Source of the DNA: CAXQZM01 sp965229645
GTDB lineage: Bacteria; Pseudomonadota; Alphaproteobacteria; UBA7985
Direction: 5' to 3'
NCBI GenBank assembly: GCA_965229645.1
Contig: OZ245893.1
Coordinates: 2,790,001 to 2,854,000, forward strand
Length of the DNA stretch: 64,000 bases
Below, piece after piece: positions 1 through 8,632 of this stretch. Each line of letters begins with the position of its first letter. Positions within the stretch are counted from its first letter, which is position 1. Position numbers and translations under genes: made by a program. The notes under the pieces are model-generated. The model was not told the DNA's origin and did not search any database. It saw nothing but the letters and a program-made list of their open reading frames with translations.

Positions 1-1
1 C

Positions 2-1348
2 CGGCACGAGGCGGTCCACCCGCCCGAGTTGGTCGAGGCCCTGATGGCGCAGGAGAGCTTTGTCTTGCCGACAGGCGCGGACTTTGACACGCTCCATAAG
101 CGTCGCCATGAAACCAAAAACGGCGAGCGGATCGATAAGGCGCTCCATGCCATTGAGGAAGCCAACGGCGACAAGCTAACGGGCGTGTTCCAAGACATCA
201 GCTTCAATTCCAACAAGCTGGGCGACGAGGCGCAAAAGAACGACATTTTGCGCCATCTGCTCGAAGACTTTGCCAAGCCCGCGCTCGACTTGCGCCCTTC
301 CCGCGTTGGCAATTTGGACATCATCGGCGGGGCCTACGAATATCTGATTTCGCGCTTTGCCGCCTCGGCGGGTAAGAAAGCGGGGGAGTTCTATACCCCC
401 GCCGAAGTCTCGCAGCTCATGGCCCTGCTCATGGACCCCAAGGAGGGGGACGAGATTTGCGACCCGACTTGCGGCTCGGCCTCCCTGCTCATGAAGTGCG
501 GCAAGCGGGTTCGTGACACGGGCGGCAAGGGCTATGCCCTCTATGGTCAGGAGGCCATTGGCTCCACCTGGGCCATGGCGAAGATGAACTTGTTTTTGCG
601 CGGGGAGCTCAATCATCAGATCGAGTGGGGCGATACGATCCGCAACCCCAAGCTACGCACCAAGACGGACGCGCTGCGTCACTTTGACATAGTGGTCGCC
701 AATCCGCCCTTTAGCTTGGAAAAGTGGGGCCTAGAGGCGGCGCAGACGGATACATTCGCCCGCTTCCGCCGCGGCACGCCGCCCGCTTCCAAGGGCGACT
801 ATGCCTTTATCCTGCACATGATCGAAACCATGAAGCCATCGAGCGGCCGCATGGCCGTCGTCGTCCCCCACGGCGTGCTGTTTAGGGGCTCCTCTGAGGG
901 CAAGATCAGGCAGAAGTTGATCGAGGAAAACCTGCTCGATGCCGTCATCGGCTTGCCCGAAAAACTGTTCTTCGGCACGGGCATCCCCGCCGCCATCCTG
1001 ATCTTCCGCAAGTCCAAGCCCGACGATACGGTCCTCTTCATCGACGCCAGCCGAGAGTTTGCCCCCGGCACCAACCAAAACGCGCTTACGCCCGAGCATC
1101 TCAACAAAATCGTCGCGACCTACAAGGCAGACGCGCCAGTCGAAAAATACGCCCACGTGGCGACGCCCGAGGAGATCAGGGAAAACGACTTCAACCTCAA
1201 CATCCCCCGCTACGTCGATACCTTCGAGGAAGAGGAAGAAATCGACCTCATGGCCGTTCGGGCGGAGCGTGTAGAGCTCCAGCAGAACTTAGATGGGCTG
1301 GAGACCAAGATGGCGAATTACCTGAAGGAGCTGGGTTATGCTTCCTGA
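2..1348 (+). CDS. hsdM: Type I restriction-modification DNA methyltransferase subunit HsdM (5' end outside window)
   Basis: This is the N6-adenine methyltransferase subunit of a type I restriction-modification complex. SAM-binding motif I is present as DPTCGSASLL (about position 461), and the catalytic NPPF motif IV lies in DIVVANPPFSLEKWG (about position 701). A GEFYTPAEVSQLM segment typical of HsdM precedes motif I. The frame is open to the left edge with no stop, and the N-terminal helical domain of the family is largely missing, so the gene starts upstream of the window; a TTG at 29 is probably not the true start. The 3' end overlaps hsdS by 11 bases, which indicates translational coupling. 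Confidence 0.95.
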   Translation, partial: RHEAVHPPELVEALMAQESFVLPTGADFDTLHKRRHETKNGERIDKALHAIEEANGDKLTGVFQDISFNSNKLGDEAQKNDILRHLLEDFAKPALDLRPSRVGNLDIIGGAYEYLISRFAASAGKKAGEFYTPAEVSQLMALLMDPKEGDEICDPTCGSASLLMKCGKRVRDTGGKGYALYGQEAIGSTWAMAKMNLFLRGELNHQIEWGDTIRNPKLRTKTDALRHFDIVVANPPFSLEKWGLEAAQTDTFARFRRGTPPASKGDYAFILHMIETMKPSSGRMAVVVPHGVLFRGSSEGKIRQKLIEENLLDAVIGLPEKLFFGTGIPAAILIFRKSKPDDTVLFIDASREFAPGTNQNALTPEHLNKIVATYKADAPVEKYAHVATPEEIRENDFNLNIPRYVDTFEEEEEIDLMAVRAERVELQQNLDGLETKMANYLKELGYAS

Positions 1349-2510
1349 GGGGTGGAGAACAGCCTTACTTGATGACGTTACTCATCGAAGAAGTGGACAC
1401 ACGCCTGATAAGAAAAAGCCTGAGTATTGGAATGGCGGAGTGAAATGGGTTTCGCTTGCCGACAGCAGTAAACTCGACAACGGACTGATTGATAAAACGG
1501 ATAAGGAAATTTCCGCCGACGGCATAGCGAACTCTTCCGCCGTGCTTCTTCCGAAGGGGACACCGATTTTGTCAAGAGATGCAGGTGTTGGGAAAAGTGC
1601 AATCTTGGGAGATGAAATGGCCGTCAGCCAGCACTTTATCGCCTGGGTCTGCGGAGAGAAAAAACAGTTAGAGCCATGGTATTTATATAACTGGCTCCAG
1701 GTTCAAAAGCCGCTGTTTGAGCGGATGGCAGTTGGGTCAACAATTAAGACTATTGGGCTACCCTTTTTCAAGAGACTTAAGATCAACCTACCACCCCTCC
1801 CAGAGCAACAAAAGATCGCCGAGATCCTCTCGACCTGGGACCAGGCGATCGAGGCCACGCAGGCCCTGCTCGACAACGCCAAGCGCCAAAAACGCGCCCT
1901 CATGCAACAACTCCTAAGCGGAAAACGCCGCTTCCCCGAGTTCCAAGGCCAAGAATGGGAAGATGTGCGGCTGGGGGATTTGCTAAACGGCAAAAAACGC
2001 AAGGGTAAAATTGTTCAGACCAATGAAGACGGAGAAGGGGTGCCTTACATCGGCGCGTCATCATTCGATGGTGTCTTTGACATCTACACAATCGACAACA
2101 ATCTCGTCCAATGCAATAAAGACGACCTTCTTGTGCTTTGGGATGGGGAAAACGCAGGCATGGCAACCGTTGGACTCAAGGGCGCTGTTTCATCAACGGT
2201 CGTAAGGTATCGCCTCGACCTCGCGCAAGTAAATCCAACTTTCATCTGCGAACTGATGGCACTAAGAAACAGTCAGATTAGGTCAGTCCGCGAAGGCTCA
2301 GGTATCCCGCATATGCCAAAGGACTTTGACACTTGGTTTAGGTTTTCCTTACCATCAAAAGCTGAACAAGACGCTATTGCGGAGATGCTTCAGCAAGCCA
2401 GCGAAAATGTTAAAGCGCAGGCAATGCTGATCAAGCAGTTAACCGATGAGAAACGCGCCCTCATGCAACAACTCCTCACTGGCAAACGGCGCGTGATGGT
2501 GGACGCTTGA
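1338..2510 (+). CDS. hsdS: Type I restriction-modification specificity subunit HsdS
   Basis: This subunit of 390 residues chooses the DNA target of the type I complex. It has the usual two-fold layout: two target-recognition domains, each followed by a conserved helical spacer. The first spacer contains LPPLPEQQKIAEILS and ends in KRALMQQLLSGKRRFPE; the second, at the C-terminus, is SLPSKAEQDAIAEML and ends in KRALMQQLLTGKRR. The near-identical spacer ends are the internal repeat that allows domain swapping in this family. It overlaps hsdM and lies 3 bases before the DUF3800 gene. The recognition sequence cannot be read from the protein. Confidence 0.95.
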   Translation: MLPEGWRTALLDDVTHRRSGHTPDKKKPEYWNGGVKWVSLADSSKLDNGLIDKTDKEISADGIANSSAVLLPKGTPILSRDAGVGKSAILGDEMAVSQHFIAWVCGEKKQLEPWYLYNWLQVQKPLFERMAVGSTIKTIGLPFFKRLKINLPPLPEQQKIAEILSTWDQAIEATQALLDNAKRQKRALMQQLLSGKRRFPEFQGQEWEDVRLGDLLNGKKRKGKIVQTNEDGEGVPYIGASSFDGVFDIYTIDNNLVQCNKDDLLVLWDGENAGMATVGLKGAVSSTVVRYRLDLAQVNPTFICELMALRNSQIRSVREGSGIPHMPKDFDTWFRFSLPSKAEQDAIAEMLQQASENVKAQAMLIKQLTDEKRALMQQLLTGKRRVMVDA

Positions 2511-2513
2511 GCC

Positions 2514-3248
2514 ATGACCCAGTTCTCTGACTATATCGTCTATGTCGATGAGAGCGGCGACCACGGACTTAGGAATATTGACCCCGAGTTCCCCGTATTT
2601 TGTTTGGCGTTTTGCATCATAAAAAAGACCGAATACTACAACAAAGTTGTTCCAGCACTTCAAGAGTTGAAATTTCGGTACTGGGGTCATGATACGGTGA
2701 TTCTGCACGAACACGACATCCGAATTCAGAGAGGTGATTTTTCCTTTTTGAGGGGAGATTCTGCAACGCGAGAGGTCTTTATGTCGGAGGTCGAAAGTCT
2801 CGTACAGAACGCCTCAATGAAGATCATTGCTTCCGTCATCCAAAAGGATAAGCTCAACAAAAAATATAGGTTGCCCGACAATCCCTATGAATTGGCCATG
2901 CGGTTTTGCCTTGAGCGGCTTTTGAGATTTCTGCTGTCAAACAAACAAGGAGGAAAGACGGTTCATGTTGTATTTGAGTGTCGCGGCAGAGAAGAGGATC
3001 GTGATTTAGAATTAGAGTTTCGCCGTATTTGCCACGGGAACAGGCAGTGGGGTTACAAAACCCTGAACTTCCGCACCGTCGATATGCAGATACGGCTTGC
3101 CAAAAAAGCAATAAATTCAGCAGGATTACAGTTGGCGGACCTCGTAGCGAGGCCCATAGCCCTCAATACAATCAGGCCCAACCAGCCGAACAGGGCCTAT
3201 CAAACCATCAGGCCCAAACTGTACGAAGAAGTGAAGGTATTTCCTTGA
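2514..3248 (+). CDS. DUF3800 domain protein inside the type I RM operon
   Basis: The product has 244 residues. It opens with YVDESGDHG, the DESG/D signature of DUF3800 proteins, which are predicted to have an RNase H-like fold, and has a conserved ADLVARPIA segment near the end. The acidic residues of the opening motif and the late D are the likely metal ligands by family analogy. The gene starts 3 bases after the hsdS stop, so it is probably co-transcribed with the restriction system. DUF3800 genes are often found in defence loci, but a biochemical role is not established; an accessory nuclease is inference only. Base composition is more AT-rich than hsdR. Confidence 0.85.
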   Translation: MTQFSDYIVYVDESGDHGLRNIDPEFPVFCLAFCIIKKTEYYNKVVPALQELKFRYWGHDTVILHEHDIRIQRGDFSFLRGDSATREVFMSEVESLVQNASMKIIASVIQKDKLNKKYRLPDNPYELAMRFCLERLLRFLLSNKQGGKTVHVVFECRGREEDRDLELEFRRICHGNRQWGYKTLNFRTVDMQIRLAKKAINSAGLQLADLVARPIALNTIRPNQPNRAYQTIRPKLYEEVKVFP

Positions 3249-3384
3249 CACCAAGACCTGGCAAAACAAAAGGGCCCCAGGAAATCCTAGAACCCTTTAG
3301 CCGACCGAGAAAAGCTCAATCCAACCTGCCACATAATGTGACAACCCAACCCAGTCAAGGCCAAATGACCACCTTCGGCCCATC

Positions 3385-6300
3385 ATGACCTACACCACCC
3401 CCGACACCCGCGAAGACGCCGCGTCGCAGATCCCTGCGCTTCATATCCTCATGCAAATGGGTTGGACCTTCCTCTCCCGCCAACACGCGACGGCGCTGCG
3501 TGGGTCAGGCCGCGCGGTGTTGCTGGAGCCCGTGTTGCGGGAGCGGCTCGCGGCGCACACGTTTGAGTTCAAGGGGCAGACCTACCCCCTTTCCGATAGC
3601 GGCGTGGCTCAAGTCATCACAGCGCTTAAAAATACGGGCCTTCAGGAAGGGTTGCGTCAGGCGAATGAGGCGACGTACAACAAGCTGACCCTCGGCATCA
3701 CCGTCACGGAGTTTGTGGCGGGGCAGAAGGCCGCCATCACCGTCCCCTTGATCGACTGGGCAAACCCCACGGCCAACGCCCTGCATGTGACCGAGGAACT
3801 GAGCGTTGAGCGCCCCGCCAGCCTCGGGGCGTATCGCCCCGATGTGGTCTGTTATGTGAACGGTATCCCGCTTGCCATCATCGAAGCCAAGCGCCCCGTT
3901 GGGGCGAGCGCCGAAAAGGCCATGGTGGAGGAAGGAATCAGCCAGCACCTGCGCAACCAAAAACCCGACGGCATCCAAGGGCTCTATGTCTATTCCCAGC
4001 TTTTGCTGTCCATCTGCGGCACCCATGGCTGCTACGGTACTACGCAAACGCCCAAGAAATTCTGGGCGACCTGGACGGAGCAGGAGATCGACGAGGGCGA
4101 GATGCAGGCGCTCAAGTCTCAATCCCTCTCAGACGCTCAAAAAGACGCGCTGTTTGCCGACAGGCAAGCCTGGGCGCGGCGCGCCTATGTGGCCCTTTAC
4201 AGCGGCCCCGTTGCCCTGACGGAGCAAGATCGGCTCCTGATCAGCTTGCTCCGGCCCGACCGCCTGCTGGACTTTGCCCTGCGCTTTATCTTGTTTGACC
4301 GCAAGATGGGCAAAATTGCCGCCCGCTACCAGCAGGTTCGCGGCACCAAGCAGGCCCTCAAACAAATCACCCAACGCCAAGCCGACGGTAGCCGCGCCGG
4401 CGGCGTGATCTGGCACACCACCGGCTCGGGCAAGTCAAACCTCATGGTCTTTTTGACCAAGGCTTTGCTGCACGCGCCCGAGCTGGCGGATTGCCGCCTC
4501 TTTATCATTACCGACCGCGTGGACTTGGAAACGCAGTTGGTTGGCACGTTCGTAAACAGCGGCGCCTTTGGCTCGGCCATCGCGACAAAAAAGGACGGCG
4601 AACGCGCCCTCGTGCAATCGGGCCGCGACCTGGCCGCGCGTATTGGGTCGGGCAGTGAACGCCTGATCTTCACGCTCCTCCAAAAGTTCAACTCCGCCAC
4701 CAAACTCCCCGAATGCAAGAACACCTCTGACAAGATCATCGTCCTGGTCGATGAGGGCCACCGCAGCCAGGGCGGGGAAAACCATGAACGGATGCGCCAG
4801 GCCCTCCCCAATGCCGCGTTCATCGCCTTTACGGGCACGCCGCTGCTAAAAGAAGACAAGACCCGCAACAAGTTCGGCCCCATCCTCCACGCCTATACCA
4901 TGCAAGACGCCGTGAACGACGGCGCGGTCACGCCCCTGATCTATGAAGAGCGCAAGCCGATGATGGACGTGAACGCCAAGGCCCTCGACGCCTGGTTTGA
5001 CAAGATCACGGCCAGTTTAAGCGAAAGGCAGCGCGCCGACCTCAAACAGCAATACTCCAAACGCGGGCAGATTTACGCCGCCGCCCAACGCATTGAGCTG
5101 ATCGCCTACGACATAGCCACGCACTACGCGGCGAACTTCGCCAATCTTGGGTTGGGCTTGAAGGCGCAGCTTGCCACCGACAGCAAACTTTCGGCCATCC
5201 GATACAAGCAAGCGCTCGACGCCACGGGCCTCGTTACCAGCGCGGTGCTGATTTCGCCCCCCGATACGCGCGAGGGGCATGACAACACGGACGCGAGCAA
5301 GACGCCCGAGGTGCAAGCCTGGTGGACCATGAATGTTGGCAGCGACTTTAGGGCCTACGAACGCCAGGTGATCGAAAACTTCGGCACCGCAGGCGCGCCC
5401 GACATTTTGATCGTCGTCGATAGGTTGCTCACGGGCTTTGACGAGCCGCGCAACGCCGTTCTCTATATCGACAAGCACCTCAAAGGCCACAACCTGCTCC
5501 AGGCCATTGCCCGCGTGAACCGCTTGCACGACGCCAAGCAGTTTGGCTACCTGATCGACTATCGCGGCATCTTGGCGGAACTGGATACCTCAATCGCTGA
5601 CTATCAAGACTTGGCGACCAAGACCCAAGGCGGCTTCGATGTGGCTGACCTTGTCGGGACGGTCACCCATGTCTCCACCGAATACAAGCGCCTTCCTCGC
5701 CTGCATACCAAGCTCTGGGGCGTCTTCGCGGGCGTCAAGAACCGCAACGACTACGAACAGCTTCGCCAAATCCTTTTGGGCAGCCAAAAAACCCGCGAAG
5801 ACTTTTACGAGGCCCTTACCGAGTTTGGCCTGTGCTTGAAGCTCGCCTTGTCCTCCCGCACTTTTTTTGAGGATGGCGCCTTTGATGAGCGGGCAATCGG
5901 CGAGTATAAGGGTGACCTTCGCCGCTTTACCGAGTTGCGCGTCCAAGCCAAGCGCGACGCGCAGGAGACGGTGGACTTCTCAAACTACGAGCAGCAGATC
6001 AGGGCGCTGGTGGATAAGCAGGTCGTCGGCCAAGAGATCGAGGAGGCGGAGGGCTTTATTCGCGTTCATAGCCTGGGCAAGGACGGCAACACCGACCATT
6101 GGTCCGACGAACGGACCAAAACCGAGGCCGATGTCATCAAAACCCGCCTACGCAAATCCATCGAGCAAGACCTGCGCGACGACCCTTTTGCCCAGCGTGA
6201 GTTCTCCGACTTGTTGCGGGACTCAATAAGGGCTGCCGAAGCCCTATTTGACCACCCTCAAAAACAATACACCCTGTTTAAGGACCTCGAGGACCAAGTG

Positions 6301-6612
6301 ACCGAGCGCGCCACGCCAGGCGTTCCAAAGCGTTTTGACGGGAACCGACAGGCGCAGGCCTATTTCGGCGCGTTGAAGGACCAATACCCAGACCTGGACG
6401 AGGATGACCTGGTCGAGCGAGCCAAGTGCATCGACCAAGTGGTTCGTGAGGCGGTGCAAGCGCATTCGATCAGCCCGACCCAGATCGAGGCGGAAATTCG
6501 CAAGCGGTTGTTGCCCGAGTACTTTTCGGTTGGGGGCCTCGATGCTGCGCAAGAGCTGGTTGAAAAAGTGATCCACATACTGCGTGCAGGCGCGGCGAGG
6601 GCTTCAGTGTGA
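3385..6612 (+). CDS. hsdR: Type I restriction endonuclease/translocase subunit HsdR
   Basis: This is the ATP-dependent DNA translocase and nuclease of the type I complex, 1075 residues. The N-terminal PD-(D/E)xK nuclease has D153 followed by E167-A-K169. The SF2 motor has Walker A TTGSGKSN near residue 345, a DEGH box at 456-459 (DEAH variant), motif III FTGTPL, and a late motif QAIARVNRLH. A C-terminal helical domain that would contact HsdM follows. The ATG is preceded by a 136-bp spacer after the DUF3800 gene, so it may have its own promoter. All key motifs are intact, so the system looks functional. Confidence 0.95.
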   Translation: MTYTTPDTREDAASQIPALHILMQMGWTFLSRQHATALRGSGRAVLLEPVLRERLAAHTFEFKGQTYPLSDSGVAQVITALKNTGLQEGLRQANEATYNKLTLGITVTEFVAGQKAAITVPLIDWANPTANALHVTEELSVERPASLGAYRPDVVCYVNGIPLAIIEAKRPVGASAEKAMVEEGISQHLRNQKPDGIQGLYVYSQLLLSICGTHGCYGTTQTPKKFWATWTEQEIDEGEMQALKSQSLSDAQKDALFADRQAWARRAYVALYSGPVALTEQDRLLISLLRPDRLLDFALRFILFDRKMGKIAARYQQVRGTKQALKQITQRQADGSRAGGVIWHTTGSGKSNLMVFLTKALLHAPELADCRLFIITDRVDLETQLVGTFVNSGAFGSAIATKKDGERALVQSGRDLAARIGSGSERLIFTLLQKFNSATKLPECKNTSDKIIVLVDEGHRSQGGENHERMRQALPNAAFIAFTGTPLLKEDKTRNKFGPILHAYTMQDAVNDGAVTPLIYEERKPMMDVNAKALDAWFDKITASLSERQRADLKQQYSKRGQIYAAAQRIELIAYDIATHYAANFANLGLGLKAQLATDSKLSAIRYKQALDATGLVTSAVLISPPDTREGHDNTDASKTPEVQAWWTMNVGSDFRAYERQVIENFGTAGAPDILIVVDRLLTGFDEPRNAVLYIDKHLKGHNLLQAIARVNRLHDAKQFGYLIDYRGILAELDTSIADYQDLATKTQGGFDVADLVGTVTHVSTEYKRLPRLHTKLWGVFAGVKNRNDYEQLRQILLGSQKTREDFYEALTEFGLCLKLALSSRTFFEDGAFDERAIGEYKGDLRRFTELRVQAKRDAQETVDFSNYEQQIRALVDKQVVGQEIEEAEGFIRVHSLGKDGNTDHWSDERTKTEADVIKTRLRKSIEQDLRDDPFAQREFSDLLRDSIRAAEALFDHPQKQYTLFKDLEDQVTERATPGVPKRFDGNRQAQAYFGALKDQYPDLDEDDLVERAKCIDQVVREAVQAHSISPTQIEAEIRKRLLPEYFSVGGLDAAQELVEKVIHILRAGAARASV

Positions 6613-7337
6613 GCGTTCAGGCGCTCACCTACGGGGACCAGCGGGTTGATTACACCATCCAGCGCACCCCAACCAAGCGCACCAAAGTCGAAATCCATGT
6701 GGACCCCGATGGCTCGGTGAAAGTTGACGCCCCAGAACAGGCCAGCGCGGCGGAGATCGGCGAGGCCGTGCAAAAACGCGCCCGTTGGGTGATGCGCCAT
6801 GTAGAAGAGGCCCGTGCGCGCTACGCCCACCTAAGGCCTAAGGAATACATCTCGGGCGAGGAAGTGCTCTATTTGGGCCGTAGGTACGTGCTGAAAGTTA
6901 TGGCCGCCGCAGGGGCCAGACATCACACCAGACTCAAGGGCGCGCAAGTTCAACTATGGACGGGCAAGCCCGACCCCTTGCACGTCAAAGCCCAGCTCAA
7001 GGCCTGGTACCACTCGAAGGCACGGTCCTACTTTTCCAGGCGCATCGCCGCCCACGCCAAATCCCTCCCTTGGGTCCGCGACCTTCCCCCGTTCAGGTTG
7101 GTCGCCATGAATAAGCAATGGGGCAGCTGCACCAAGGACGGGCATCTCAGCCTCAATCCCAACCTCATCAAAGCCCCGCGTCCGTGCATAGAATACGTGC
7201 TGATCCACGAGTTGGCGCACTTAAAACACCACGACCACAGCCCCGAGTTCTGGACGCTACTCGACCGCTTCGCCCCCGACCGCCACCGCGCCAAAGCCCA
7301 ACTCGACTCTATGGTCGAGCTCTTAATGCAGGAATAG
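6609..7337 (+). CDS. YgjP/SprT-like zinc metallopeptidase linked to hsdR
   Basis: This 242-residue protein belongs to the YgjP-type metallopeptidase family. The zinc site is HELAH at residues 200-204, followed by HDHSPEFW with the expected downstream ligand region, and the preceding NKQWGSC segment is a family hallmark. The GTG start overlaps the hsdR stop by 4 bases (GTGA), so translation is coupled to hsdR. Genes of this family commonly close type I RM operons; a role in proteolytic control of HsdR, as ClpXP has in E. coli, is possible but is inference. The substrate is unknown. Confidence 0.9.
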   Translation: MSVQALTYGDQRVDYTIQRTPTKRTKVEIHVDPDGSVKVDAPEQASAAEIGEAVQKRARWVMRHVEEARARYAHLRPKEYISGEEVLYLGRRYVLKVMAAAGARHHTRLKGAQVQLWTGKPDPLHVKAQLKAWYHSKARSYFSRRIAAHAKSLPWVRDLPPFRLVAMNKQWGSCTKDGHLSLNPNLIKAPRPCIEYVLIHELAHLKHHDHSPEFWTLLDRFAPDRHRAKAQLDSMVELLMQE

Positions 7338-7567
7338 GCCTCAACTTGTCCCTGGAGTTCCTGCCACCGACCGATGCCAGATCCTGCGACGTCGCTCCGC
7401 TCCGCGCTGGGTGACGGTGTTCTGAAGTCCCAACATCCCCTTGCGATGTCACGCTGCGCACAGTCGCAGCATCCATCACCGAACGTTTGCCGTTAAGGCA
7501 AACGGGGCCGACATTGTGCCGCGCATTGGTTCTTTTTATTCGCAGCGATTTGCCCTAGGGTTCGCGC
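7338..7567. other. Intergenic: decayed dispersed repeat and a hairpin
   Basis: No gene is seen here. The stretch around 7450-7480 (ctgcgcacagtcgcagcatc) resembles the dispersed repeats near 21.1 and 23.66 kb. An 8-bp perfect stem follows (7484-7491 with 7497-7504, loop gttaa), which could end the hsd transcript, although it has no long T tract directly behind it. Confidence 0.45.
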
Positions 7568-8632
7568 ATGTTGGAGGCGCTTGCCAATGCCTTTTCCTCG
7601 CCCTGGTGGATCGGGGGGGTGCTGCTTTACGGTCTTATCGGTTTGGTGCTGGTACGGCCAACGGGCGGGGCGCGTTCTACCTTCATGACCGCGCTGGGCT
7701 GGCCGGTTGAGCTGACCCAGCGTTTGGCGGGGGCGACGGGTTTGCCTTACCTGTTCTTGCTGCCCAACATGCTGGTCTTCGGTCTCTTCACCTTCGCGCC
7801 GCTGTTTGTTTCGGGGGGCTTTGCCTTCACCGATGGCGCTAGCATCAACTTCGATCAACGCGAGTTCAGCGGCCTTGACAACGCCGCGCGGTTGCTGCGC
7901 CCCGTCAACATCGACACGGGGCTTGCCAACCCGCAAGCGTCGGAGTTTCGCGGGGCCGTCGCCGATACGGTGCTGTTTTCCCTGATCCAAGTGCCCGTCA
8001 TGGTCCTGATCGCCTTGGCAACGGCGCTGGTCCTGAACCGCCCCATCGTCGGTCGCGCCTTTTGGCGGTCGATCTTCTTTTACCCCGTTATGCTCTCGCC
8101 CGTCGTCGTCGGCTTTCTGTGGGCGCTGGTGCTCGACCGCCAGGGGGTCCTGTCGCAAACGCTCATGGCCTGGGGCTGGATAGAGGGACCGATCCAATGG
8201 TTGCAGGAGGGCTATTGGCCGATGTTCTGGACCGTCTTCGTCTATACTTGGGCGCACTTGGGGTTCTACATGCTGATCCTCTTGGCTGGACTGCAAGCCA
8301 TTCCAGGGGACCTGTACGAGGCCGCAGAGATGGACGCCGCCAGCCCGCTGCGCACCCTCTGGCGCATCACCATTCCCTTGCTCATGCCGACGCTGCTGGT
8401 GGTCGTGGTCCTGGCGCTGATCAAGGCCGTCCAGGCCTTCGAGGAGATTTTGGCCTTGCAAGTCAATTTGGATACGGTGGTCGAGTTTATCTACTTCACA
8501 GGCGGCATTCGCGGCGACGTCACCTTTACGGGTCGCGGGGTCGCGGCGACCGCGTCGCTGCTGATCGCTGGGGCCTTGATCGTGCTGTCGCTCGTGCAAA
8601 TGGCGCTGTCTCGGCGCGAGGCCAAGCTGTGA
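7568..8632 (+). CDS. Sugar ABC transporter permease (MalF-like, CUT1)
   Basis: This is an inner-membrane permease of a CUT1-type sugar importer, 354 residues with several transmembrane segments. The EAA loop that contacts the ATPase is EAAEMDAASPLRTLWRITIP, in the usual place before the last helices. ATG is taken as start. The stop overlaps the GTG of the next permease by 4 bases, so the two are translationally coupled. The substrate cannot be read from the permease; maltose, alpha-glucoside or glycerol-phosphate type systems all share this fold. Confidence 0.9.
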   Translation: MLEALANAFSSPWWIGGVLLYGLIGLVLVRPTGGARSTFMTALGWPVELTQRLAGATGLPYLFLLPNMLVFGLFTFAPLFVSGGFAFTDGASINFDQREFSGLDNAARLLRPVNIDTGLANPQASEFRGAVADTVLFSLIQVPVMVLIALATALVLNRPIVGRAFWRSIFFYPVMLSPVVVGFLWALVLDRQGVLSQTLMAWGWIEGPIQWLQEGYWPMFWTVFVYTWAHLGFYMLILLAGLQAIPGDLYEAAEMDAASPLRTLWRITIPLLMPTLLVVVVLALIKAVQAFEEILALQVNLDTVVEFIYFTGGIRGDVTFTGRGVAATASLLIAGALIVLSLVQMALSRREAKL

